The position numbers were made by a program, and so were the translations under genes. A DNA stretch of 64,000 nt from Phoenix dactylifera (taxonomy: Eukaryota; Streptophyta; Magnoliopsida; Arecales; Arecaceae). The DNA lies in the NCBI RefSeq assembly GCF_009389715.1, contig NC_052399.1, positions 16,123,646-16,187,645 of the forward strand, given 5' to 3'. Below are positions 36,544 to 45,586 of this stretch, in pieces; position 1 is the first letter of the stretch; the number at the start of each line of letters is the position of its first letter. Under the pieces are notes generated by a model. That model searched no databases. It was not told the DNA's origin and was given only the letters and a program-made list of their open reading frames with translations.

Positions 36544-38355
36544 ATGAAGACGGCGTTCGAGAGAGCATCCGCCGCCGCCAGCGGCTGTGGCGGAGGATTC
36601 TGGTCCGAGGCGGAGCGGGGCATGGCGGTCGGCATCCTCGGCCGCGAGGCCTTCGACTATCTCGTCGCCAACCAGGCCTCCTTCGACGGCCTCACCACCC
36701 TCGGCCGCGTCGATGCGGGCCTTCAGAGCAAGCTCCTTGACCTCGCCGAGGGCCCCCCCGACAGCCCGGGGCTTGGCTGGAACTACGTCATCGTCTGGCA
36801 GATTTCCCGTACACGGTCCGGCGATCTCGTCCTCGTTTGGCGCGACGGCTGCTGCCGCGAGCCCCGAGCCGGCGAGCAGGGCTTCCAAAGCCGCCGGAAC
36901 CTCCCCTACGCCGACGAAGGCGGCGGCGGCGGCCACCAGTGGATGAAGAAGATGGTGCTCAGGAAGCTGAATCTCTTTTACGGCGGATTCCAGGGCGACG
37001 ACTCTGCCTTGGGGCTCGACTTTGTCACCGACGCCGAGATGTTGTTCTTGGTGTCCATGTTCTTCTCTTTTCCTCTGGGGAAGGGCGCCCCCGGCCGGGT
37101 CTTCGCATCCGGTAAGCACCTCTGGATCGATACCCCTTCCAGCTACTGCTACCGGGGCTACCTTGCTAGCTCTGCGGGGTTCAACACCATCGTTCTTCTG
37201 CCCTTTGATACTGGAGTCCTTGAACTGGGCTCGCTGAGGCCGGTGGCGGAGAGCCCCGAGGTCTTGCAGATGATAAAGGCTGTGTTCTCCGGCACCGTTA
37301 AGGTGGGACCAATGCCTATAGCTGGGGGAAGGAGTGATGGAAATGGGCCCTCCGGCAAGCGGCCGGCCGAGGGGAACCTGAGGATTTTTGGAAAGGATCT
37401 GAATCAGCGGCGCCCTCCCAGAATGAGCGAGGGGATTTCTGCGCCCACGCTAGCTGATCGTTCGAGGAATGGCCAGCCCGAGAGCGGCGGGGATCGCGTG
37501 CTGTTTCCCAACGTTGCGAAGAGAATGCAGAGCATTAACCGGACAGAGGCCCCCAGCGTGACTGTTTATCACCAGAAGACTCGCACCGGTGTCCTGAAAA
37601 TCACCAAGAATAACATTCATCACACTAATGCTGTCGGAGAGGATCCATTGCCGAAGATACTCCAGCTCCAGCAGCAGCGGCAGCAGCCTGGGCAGATTGA
37701 TTTCAGTGCAGGGCCGACTTTGATGGCTGGAGCTCTGGTTATCCAAGAGGGGGCGCGCTTGGATGTGGAGGCTCCGGGCAGAGAAGACGCGGCCGGCCTG
37801 TCGAATATGCAGAAGCCAAGGAAAAGGGGGAGAAAGCCGGCGAATGGGATGGTGGAGCCACGGAACCATGTGGAGGCTGAACGACAAAGGCGAGAAAAGC
37901 TGAACCAGCTTTTCTATGCTTTGAGATCGCTCGTGCCAAACGTTTCGAGGATGGACAAGGCCTCCCTGCTTCATCATGCCGTGAATTATATCACCGATCT
38001 CCAGAAGAGGGTCAGGGATATGGAGTCGGAGAGGGACAACTTACCAAAAACTCACAAGCAAGGAAAGCAAACAAATTGCCCTAAGATCGAAGTCGAAGCT
38101 GGGAACGATGTGGTGGTTGTGCGAGTGAGATCTTCTCTGGAGACCCATCCTATGAATAACCTGTTCCAAGCTTTCAAGGAGGCACGGGTAGGGGTCGTCG
38201 AATCGAAGTTCTCGGCCGGATTTGGTGTAGCGGTGCATACATTTGTGGTCAAAGCGCCGGGCTCCGAGGCGAAAATGAAAGAGAAACTGGTTGCTGCTCT
38301 ATCTCGTGAAATGAATTTGACCATAGATGTCCGTGTGCAGGGTAGTGAGGTTTAG
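36544..38355 (+). CDS. bHLH transcription factor, subgroup IIId (JAM/bHLH13-like)
   Basis: A single-exon gene of 603 codons, typical of the MYC/JAM group. Residues about 20-250 form the bHLH-MYC_N region (AFDYLVANQAS, LGWNYVIVWQISRTRSGDLVL, LDFVTDAEMLFLVSMFFSFP), which contains the JAZ-interaction area. A basic stretch KPRKRGRKPANG (about 422-433) is a likely nuclear signal. The bHLH (about 440-490) keeps His442, Glu446 and Arg450 for E/G-box binding. A carboxyl ACT-like domain (about 513-598) follows. JAM proteins repress jasmonate responses in competition with MYC2. Oddities: NQLFYAL replaces the usual NQRFYAL, and LLHHAV replaces LLGDAI in helix 2. The chosen start is the first in-frame ATG; a short uORF precedes it. 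It could also be a diverged MYC-like paralogue, but the domain sequence fits IIId best. Confidence 0.93.
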   Translation: MKTAFERASAAASGCGGGFWSEAERGMAVGILGREAFDYLVANQASFDGLTTLGRVDAGLQSKLLDLAEGPPDSPGLGWNYVIVWQISRTRSGDLVLVWRDGCCREPRAGEQGFQSRRNLPYADEGGGGGHQWMKKMVLRKLNLFYGGFQGDDSALGLDFVTDAEMLFLVSMFFSFPLGKGAPGRVFASGKHLWIDTPSSYCYRGYLASSAGFNTIVLLPFDTGVLELGSLRPVAESPEVLQMIKAVFSGTVKVGPMPIAGGRSDGNGPSGKRPAEGNLRIFGKDLNQRRPPRMSEGISAPTLADRSRNGQPESGGDRVLFPNVAKRMQSINRTEAPSVTVYHQKTRTGVLKITKNNIHHTNAVGEDPLPKILQLQQQRQQPGQIDFSAGPTLMAGALVIQEGARLDVEAPGREDAAGLSNMQKPRKRGRKPANGMVEPRNHVEAERQRREKLNQLFYALRSLVPNVSRMDKASLLHHAVNYITDLQKRVRDMESERDNLPKTHKQGKQTNCPKIEVEAGNDVVVVRVRSSLETHPMNNLFQAFKEARVGVVESKFSAGFGVAVHTFVVKAPGSEAKMKEKLVAALSREMNLTIDVRVQGSEV

Positions 38356-39121
38356 ATGATGTAGCCGTGGAGAGGCAAGGAAGGAACATGCCGAGTTAAC
38401 CGTTCTAGTGTTATTTGGAGTTGGATCTTTAATGCTTAATGCTATGTCATCATGTCGTTTAACTTTCAGGTGTCACGTTTTCATCATCTTTTCTTTTCTC
38501 GCAGCTTTAAAATGTCTCTTTAGATCGAACATTCTTCTCTCGTGTTGATTATATTTGCCCGTTCAATACTATGGCGCAGGATCCAACAACAAGCCGATTT
38601 CCGCTCGACTGTGTCCTATGCTTCTAAAATTCATGAAGCATGCAAGTGTTTTTCTTCTTCATTGTAATTTTTTAATAGAGAGTTATGTTAATGGTGCAGA
38701 TTGGATTCGATGTTAGAATAGAATGCCTGTGGCAGTTGTACCCTTTTCTCTGATTCACGTTTGAAGTAGAGTAACTCCTTAACATGGCAGTTATACCTGG
38801 GTGGCATTACCCAGTATGAGATGCTGTCATCTCTATGTTACATGACACTCTTAACGGAAGATATGTCATGTTCCGTGATTTTTGCTTCGCTTGACTACAA
38901 TTTCTTGTACCACTCAGCTCAATGAGACCACTGTATGTACGCAATATCCCTCAATGTTAGAGATGAGCACAGTTTCGAGACTCTCTCCAATCTAGAAAAC
39001 TAGCAAAGTCTAATTCTAGCAGCTGAACCTAGAGTATAAGATTCTGTGGGCTCGTGCAATCATAATAATCCACTTTGCCAAGTTATCAATTGTCAGAATT
39101 GGCTAATTGAAACAAAATATT
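38356..39121. other. 3'UTR of the bHLH gene and spacer to CAS
   Basis: The first 200-350 bp are probably bHLH 3'UTR. Nothing else is recognised up to the tRNA-like segment at 39122. Confidence 0.5.
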
Positions 39122-39195
39122 GAAGTCTGGCGTGAGAAGACTTGAACTGGTTCCACCAAACCCGGTGAGCACCAGATCCAATAGACTGAGCCAAT
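39122..39195 (-). mobile_element. tRNA-like segment, possible SINE head
   Basis: The minus strand has TGGCTCAGTCTATTGG (39193-39178), like a pol III A box, and AGTTCAAGTCT (39148-39138), like a B box, at about 45 nt spacing as in tRNA genes and tRNA-derived SINEs. It does not fold into a convincing functional tRNA by eye, and the SINE tail could not be defined. It sits 90 bp upstream of the CAS TATA box. Confidence 0.35.
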
Positions 39196-39282
39196 TTCAA
39201 ACGAGTCGATACGAGTCCAATGGTACTCAGTACCGCCTCAGAAGCCCTCGCCCCACGCGAAAACCCTTTCCCTCCCCTGCCC

Positions 39283-39290
39283 TATAAGAA
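39283..39290 (+). promoter_or_regulatory. TATA box of CAS
   Basis: CCCTATAAGAATCC is followed about 30 nt later by a C/T-rich leader. It places transcription start near 39315, which excludes the in-frame ATG at 39220 as the normal start. Confidence 0.55.
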
Positions 39291-39385
39291 TCCTCACCTC
39301 CTCTCTACTCTTTCCCCATTTCAAATCTCCATTCCGGCGAGCCTCCTCTCGCCGGCAGCCCGCTCGCTCTTGATTTCTCTCCCAG

Positions 39386-39449
39386 GTAAGTCGTTTCAAC
39401 TCCTTTCCTTAGTGCTTTCCCCTGCGTTTTGTCATCGATCCCTCCCTAG
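39386..39449 (+). other. Short 5'UTR intron of CAS
   Basis: The donor CCCAG/GTAAGT (GT at 39386) and acceptor CCCTAG (AG at 39448-39449) bound a 64 nt intron in the leader, 49 nt before the start codon. It has no in-frame stop, so unspliced RNA would keep the frame open upstream. Confidence 0.5.
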
Positions 39450-39498
39450 GAGCTGGACCTCTGAAACCCTAGGCGTTAGCCTCCTCCTCCTCGCTCCG

Positions 39499-42426
39499 AT
39501 GGACTTCAACAACCCCGCCGCCCTCGAAACCCTCTCCCAGTGGTTCCTCCAGTCCCTCTCCCCCGACCCCGAACCTCGCCGCCGCGCGGAGTCTTCCCTC
39601 TCCGCCGCCTCCACCTCATCTGGCTTCGCCCTTGCCGTCCTCAACCTCGTCGCCGCCGGCCCCGTCGACGAGCAGATCCGCCTCGCTGCTGCTGTCCACT
39701 TCAAGAACCACCTTCGCTCCCGCTGGTCCCCCTCCTCCTCCGATGACCTCCCCATCCCCGAAGCTGAGAAGAACCAGATCAAAGCCCTCATCGTCTCCCT
39801 CATGCTCAAAGTCCCCCGCCGCATCGCCCCCCAGCTCTCCGAGGCCCTCTCCATCATCAGTTCCCACGACTTCCCCAAGGCCTGGCCCTCCCTCCTCCCC
39901 GAGCTCGTCTCCAACCTCCGATCCGCCGCCGACTACTCCACTGTTAACGGCCTCCTCGCGGCCGCCAACTCCCTCTTCCTCAAGTTCCGCCACTCTTTCG
40001 ACACCCCCGCCCTCCGCCTCGACCTCAAGTACTGTCTTGACGGCTTCGCCGCCCCACTCCTCGAGGTCTTCCTCAAGACCGCCCAGCTTATCTCTGCTAA
40101 TGCCACCGCCGGCTCCCCTGACGTCCTCTGCCCCTTATTTGAGTCCCAGCGCCTCTGCTGCGAGATCTTCCACTCTCTCAACTCCATCGAGCTCCCCGAG
40201 TTCTTCGAGGACCACATGCGGGAGTGGATGACCGAGTTCCGCAACTATCTCACCACCACCTACTCGCCTGCCATCGAGGCCGAGGGCACTGTCGATGCCC
40301 TACGTGCTGCCATCTGTGAGAATCTTCAGCTCTACATGGAGAAGAACGAGGAGGAGTTCAAGGACTACCTCAAGGACTTTGCCTCTGCTGTCTGGAATCT
40401 TCTCACGACCTCTGCTACCACCACTTCCCGTGACCACCTAACCATCACGGCTATCAAGTTCTTGACCACTGTGAGCACCAGCGTCCACCATTCTCTCTTC
40501 GGGAGCCCTGAAGCTCTCCAGCAGATATGCGAGAGCATTGTATTTCCCAACATCCAGCTCCGGGATGAGGATGAGGAGCTCTTTGAGATGAACTACGTTG
40601 AGTACATTAGGAGAGACATTGAGGGCAGTGACATTGACACTCGGCGGAGGATTGCCTGCGAGCTCCTTAAAGGGATTGCCTTGAACTACAAGGAACAGGT
40701 GATGGCGCAGGTGTCGATGCAGATTCAGAGGATGCTGGCACTCTTTGCTTCTAATCCAGGCGAGAATTGGAAGGCAAAGGACTGTACCATCTACCTTGTG
40801 GTCGCGCTTGCTCCCAAGGCGGGCACTGGGGGCGCTGCATCTGGGTACCTGGTTGATGTGGAGAGCTTCTTCGCATCAGTGATTGTCCCTGAGTTACAGG
40901 GTCAGGACGTGAATGCCACCCCGATTCTGAAAGCAGGTGCGCTCAAGTTCTTCACAGTGTTCAGGGAACAGATCCCAAAGCCTGCTGCAATTGCCCTGCT
41001 GCCGGATGTTATGAGGTTCTTGGGTTCTGAATCGAATGTGGTCCATTCATATGCTGCAAACTGTATCGAGAAGCTGTTGATGGTGAAGGATAGAGCTCCT
41101 GCCCAAGCACCTGGGTCGAATGCTGTCAATTTTGTTCCTCGTTATGGTGCGTCAGATATCAACCCTATTGTGCAGCAGCTGATGCACAATCTATTTGCTG
41201 CACTTCAGTTCCCAGATTCGCAGGAGAACCCGTATATCATGAAGTGTATCATGAGGGTCCTTGGCATTGCTCATGTAACTGGCGAACTTGCTCAAGCCTG
41301 CATTAATCACCTAGCATCCATACTTGCAGAGGTATGCAAGAACCCAAAGAACCCAACCTTCAACCACTACTTATTTGAGGCAATTGCAGCATTGGTATGG
41401 CGTTCCTGCGAGAAGGACCAGTCACTTATTGTGGTATTTGAAGGGTGCCTATTCCAGGTCCTCGAGAATATCTTGGTCAATGACATCTCAGAGTTCTGGC
41501 CATATGCCTTCCAGATCTTCGCAGAGTTAGTTGAGATAAGAAAGCCACCTCTCTCAGACAGTTACATGCAGCTGTTCCAGGTGCTCCTTACACCGGAAAC
41601 TTGGAAGAAGTCAGCGAATGTCCCGGCATTGGTCCGGCTGCTGCAGGCATACCTGCAAAAGGTGCCCAATGAGCTCAACAATGAAGGAAGATTGAGCCAG
41701 GTCCTTGGGATATTTAACAAGCTGATATCAGTTTCAAGCACTGAAGAACTGGGTTTCTTTGTGCTCAATACTGTGGTGGAAAATCTTCACTATGATATGA
41801 TAGCACCTTACATTGGCACCATATGGAACGTCCTATTCCTGAGGCTACAGAACAAGCGTACTGTTAAATTTGTTAATTCACTTGTGATATTCATGTCATT
41901 GGTTTTGGTCAAGCACGGGCCTGGCATTCTCGTGGACTCGATAAACGCAGTTCAAGCTAATATATTTGGAGCGATTCTTCAGCAGTTTTGGATTCCAAAT
42001 TTGAAGCTGATTTCGGGAGCCATTGAAGTCAAGCTGACTGCAGTTGCTGCAACAAGACTGATTTGCGAGTCTCCAAGTCTTTTGGATGCTTCAGCAACGG
42101 AACTTTGGGGGAAGATGCTTGACAGTATCATTACTTTGCTAGCCCAACCAGATGAATACAAAGGGGACCTAGAAAATGATACCCCAGATATACATGAGAC
42201 AGCTGGCTATTCTGCAGCCTTTGTCCGCCTTCACTATGCTGGGAAGAAGGAAGAGGATCCTCTGAAGGAAATACGGGACCCAAAAGAGTTTCTAGTCACC
42301 TCATTAGCTAAACTTTCAGCACTTGCTCCAGGAAGGTATCCTGCAGTCATTGAAAAGTATGTGGAGCCTTCTAACCAAGCTGCACTTCTACAGATTTGTG
42401 GCACTTATAATTGTGCAATAGTCTAG
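39499..42426 (+). CDS. CAS: CAS / exportin-2 (CSE1-type importin-alpha re-exporter)
   Basis: An uninterrupted 975-residue frame, matching the family's usual length (about 970). It starts [20 protein letters not shown]. Residues about 28-100 form the importin-beta amino-terminal domain ([29 protein letters not shown]), followed by the Cse1 HEAT-repeat region ([20 protein letters not shown] near 370-390) and the CAS/CSE carboxyl domain to the end. Exportin-2 with RanGTP carries importin-alpha back from nucleus to cytoplasm. The start at 39499 is chosen because the amino end fits the family, and the in-frame ATG at 39220 lies before the TATA box and reads across a probable leader intron. Codons in the first third end almost always in C or G, and this fades downstream. 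Confidence 0.96.
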   Translation: MDFNNPAALETLSQWFLQSLSPDPEPRRRAESSLSAASTSSGFALAVLNLVAAGPVDEQIRLAAAVHFKNHLRSRWSPSSSDDLPIPEAEKNQIKALIVSLMLKVPRRIAPQLSEALSIISSHDFPKAWPSLLPELVSNLRSAADYSTVNGLLAAANSLFLKFRHSFDTPALRLDLKYCLDGFAAPLLEVFLKTAQLISANATAGSPDVLCPLFESQRLCCEIFHSLNSIELPEFFEDHMREWMTEFRNYLTTTYSPAIEAEGTVDALRAAICENLQLYMEKNEEEFKDYLKDFASAVWNLLTTSATTTSRDHLTITAIKFLTTVSTSVHHSLFGSPEALQQICESIVFPNIQLRDEDEELFEMNYVEYIRRDIEGSDIDTRRRIACELLKGIALNYKEQVMAQVSMQIQRMLALFASNPGENWKAKDCTIYLVVALAPKAGTGGAASGYLVDVESFFASVIVPELQGQDVNATPILKAGALKFFTVFREQIPKPAAIALLPDVMRFLGSESNVVHSYAANCIEKLLMVKDRAPAQAPGSNAVNFVPRYGASDINPIVQQLMHNLFAALQFPDSQENPYIMKCIMRVLGIAHVTGELAQACINHLASILAEVCKNPKNPTFNHYLFEAIAALVWRSCEKDQSLIVVFEGCLFQVLENILVNDISEFWPYAFQIFAELVEIRKPPLSDSYMQLFQVLLTPETWKKSANVPALVRLLQAYLQKVPNELNNEGRLSQVLGIFNKLISVSSTEELGFFVLNTVVENLHYDMIAPYIGTIWNVLFLRLQNKRTVKFVNSLVIFMSLVLVKHGPGILVDSINAVQANIFGAILQQFWIPNLKLISGAIEVKLTAVAATRLICESPSLLDASATELWGKMLDSIITLLAQPDEYKGDLENDTPDIHETAGYSAAFVRLHYAGKKEEDPLKEIRDPKEFLVTSLAKLSALAPGRYPAVIEKYVEPSNQAALLQICGTYNCAIV

Positions 42427-45245
42427 GGTAAGAAGATATTTGACTTCACTATAAGTTATTATTTATAGTAAATCCTACATATTTTTGGCCTTCCTCTTTT
42501 CTCCATGCACCTAGTTCTTTAAAAAGGAATATTGGCTTGGTTGCAATTAACTCATCCTGCAATTTTTAAATTTATTGAGAAAAAATTGATGTTTACTCTG
42601 CAGTATTGTGGTCTAGTATGATTTTTTTTAGCTACCACAGCAGCTATATTCTTGCTTGTAGTTATGATACTTGTTGATGTGTGCCCGATATTGCAAATAT
42701 ACAGAACTTCGTATATGCCAAATATATATTGCTGATTATATAAAACTTTTTCTTTATCTTGGATGTATTGAACTTGTTTATGTATGTAGTAGAATCTCAC
42801 CTCTACTGTTTCTAGCCTTTTATAAAATAATGCTTTCACTTTCATACATTGTTTTGTAACCAACGACATCTTTTCCAGACAGCTATATTGCTAATTTATA
42901 ATACATATTGAAGTTGAAGTGTATCTTCTTTTTCTCTGGAACTGAGCAGTATATATAGTAACATTCATGGATCAGTGGGGGTTTTGAATCCAATTTTTTT
43001 TTTTTTGTTTTACATTTTATTGGGCTTGCTAGGGAATTAGGGGAGATGTTTGAGTGTGATGCTTTCGGTGGTCTGCCTATTCTACAGGTCATGTAGGATC
43101 GTGGAGGAGAAATGGAAGATATGCTGTTAAGAATGGACAAAGGGTTATTACTAGCAGGATGAGTGAGGAGTGGATTGATACTTGGAACTACGTGGATGAT
43201 GTAATGAGGGGAGGCCTGGACTCAATAGCTGGGAAGCAACTTGGCTTATTTTTCCAATTGCCGCTTGGAAACAGTAGATTTTGCTTAATGTTGTCTCCCG
43301 TGTATTGGACAAACAGTTTTGAAATGGAGTGGGAGCAGGAAATTTAGTTGCACAAAGGCTAATAGTTATGATTCTGGATGCAAACCTAAATTCTGAATTC
43401 GAGTACGATTCTATTTTGGATGTGTATTTAGATTTATAATTTTAATCATTATCAATTTATCAATATTAGTAGCACAGAATGCAGGCCTGTGCATGCACAG
43501 AAACACAAACATATGAGATTATTATTTTATCTGTTATTGGTTATCTTAGCAGTTTATCAAGATTGACTTCACCAATTTATCACACCACCAATTTATCCAT
43601 CCTGGTAAGGTTCCAAAAGCCTTTCCTTGGGATCTGTTTTTAGAAATCTGTGTCTGCTTTGGAATGGGTTTTTGGGTTATTGAACAGTTGGCAGCTCTTT
43701 TATATTTTAACTATTTGTACATAATAGATCAAACAGTGATCATTGAGCTGTATCAGAGGACTCAGAGTACCCCCCCCCCCTCCCCCCCCCCTTCCTTCCT
43801 TTTTTTATTTGCTGGGTTGACAAAATATCGAATACAGAGAAACCTAGTTTATTTGGTCAGAATAGTTGATTGATGTGATGATTTAATTATCTGATTCTAA
43901 TAGACAGTTTGGGATGCTTAAGTTAGTAGACTTATAAATTATATTTTTACCTATTGTACTTCTCATGTGTATTTTTTTGGTCAATTTATGTAAGCAGATT
44001 AATCTGTGAGTCAATGAATTGTCATGGGACTTTTTACTAGGATTGCATTCTCTGTGTGGTTCATTCAAGTTCTTTAATTTGTAGGTGGCTAGCAGCCCTA
44101 TTTAAAGTAGGCGCTGACATCTAAAATTCCAGGGGTCTGATTAAGAAAAGGTCATGTCCGTTGGGGATATTGTCTTCTGTTTCTTATGAGTAAGGATTCC
44201 TGCATGCAACAACTGTCATATATGATAGCATTATAGTGGTACATACATGTATGCCCAGACTTGAAAGGTCTGCAATCCATCATAAAAATGGAGGTTTAGA
44301 TTATTGTCCTCTTTGCTAAAAGTAGATGTTTTCCTTAAGAGCTCATTAGGTGCATGAGCTCTTCATTCAGTATGTTTCTTATCAAGTTTCAGTGGTAGTT
44401 TTGGATTTTTGATCTCATAGGGTTCTCAAATGGTCATTTCTAGTGCATGATGCCAGGAAGCTGGGAATATATGCCGCTCCCTGAACTTGTGGCCTTTTCA
44501 GTCACACTTGCATGTGACTTTATCAATCCTAGATGAGATACGCATGCTGTCTTAAAGGACTGCTGGCCTTTGGTAGTTATAGTATGAGATATATGTGTTG
44601 AACTTTTCTAGGGTGGATTTCGGCTGCTTAAATTAACACTATTATTAAGGTATTTGTAGAGGAAGTGGGGGAGGTGGCATATGTTTTCTAGGTGCATTCT
44701 TGGTTCTGGGGACCCTTGACTTCTTTTTAAATATCTAGGACCTTGGTGGTAAACAAATAAATCCATAGGAAAAGTTGGAAGAAGAGGGAAATGTAAGAAT
44801 TGATGTAGGAAGAAGAGGAAAAGGAAGTGAGGAAAAAGAAAAGAACATCAATGACAACATTTTTTGTATCGGAACAAAGTTGGAAAAATAAAAGGAAAAG
44901 AACATAGACGAGGAAGAAAAAATTATTCACAAAGTCCACACTGTTTATTTGATTCTGGAATTCATAAGATAATATATCATTATTATCTATACAACCAAAA
45001 GTCCATGTCTGAATATATGCATGTGAAAAAGAGTGGTTATATGAAGGTCGAAAAAGTGTTTATCTGTTATATGGACAGATGCATAAATTTTTCAAACAAT
45101 AAATGATCATTCTTACAGAAAATTGTAGTAGATGCACAAGAATCCTCTCCCCATCTGCATGTTGGCTTAGGAGTGCCTAGGATTCAAAACTTTTAAGGAT
45201 TCTAGGCAGTAGACAGGGCTGCTTGGGGGGTTGCCTAGGGCTTAC
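42427..45245. other. CAS 3'UTR and intergenic DNA
   Basis: I see no supported gene. A weak open stretch at about 43085-43347 (plus) contains RMSEEWIDTWNYVDDVMRGG but matches no family I know. A long C-run is at 43771-43790. Confidence 0.45.
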
Positions 45246-45586
45246 TGTCATAGTCCTACATTGAGTAATAAAAAAGGTGCTACATGGGTTTATTAGCTTG
45301 GGCCAGTCCTCCCAATGGTTTAAGTTTTTGTGCCGTGAGTGTATGACAAATAGTATTAGAGCCAGGTCCATTGTGCCTTACATCTTTTATTAGTCATTTG
45401 GGCCCCATATTGGGGGATACCAGGGCTGACTAGGATCTGGGCCTTGGGTGGGCCCCCTTTCTTGAGTAGGAGCCGACTTTGATGAGGGCATCATGGTATT
45501 GGGTGGGAGAGATTGTTATAGCCCCACATTGACTAATAAAAGGGATGTTATATGGGTTTATTAGCCCAGGCCAGTCCTCCATGACA
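45246..45586 (+). mobile_element. TRIM-type mini LTR element
   Basis: The left terminal repeat is 45246-45348 (TGTCATAGTCCTACATTGAG ... GTATGACA). The right one, from 45514 (TGTTATAGCCCCACATTGAC) to about 45586 (ATGACA), is shorter. Inside, just after the left repeat, is a degenerate initiator tRNA-Met PBS (TAGTATTAGAGCC) followed by GGTCCATTGTG. A purine-rich GGGTGGGAGAG precedes the right repeat. There is no coding capacity. It is the same family as the element at 29812-31325 and an old fossil judging by terminal repeat divergence. Confidence 0.7.

Noticed and set aside
36373-37119. 248-codon minus-strand frame over the bHLH gene
   Set aside because: It is the antisense of GC-rich coding DNA with no recognisable domain.
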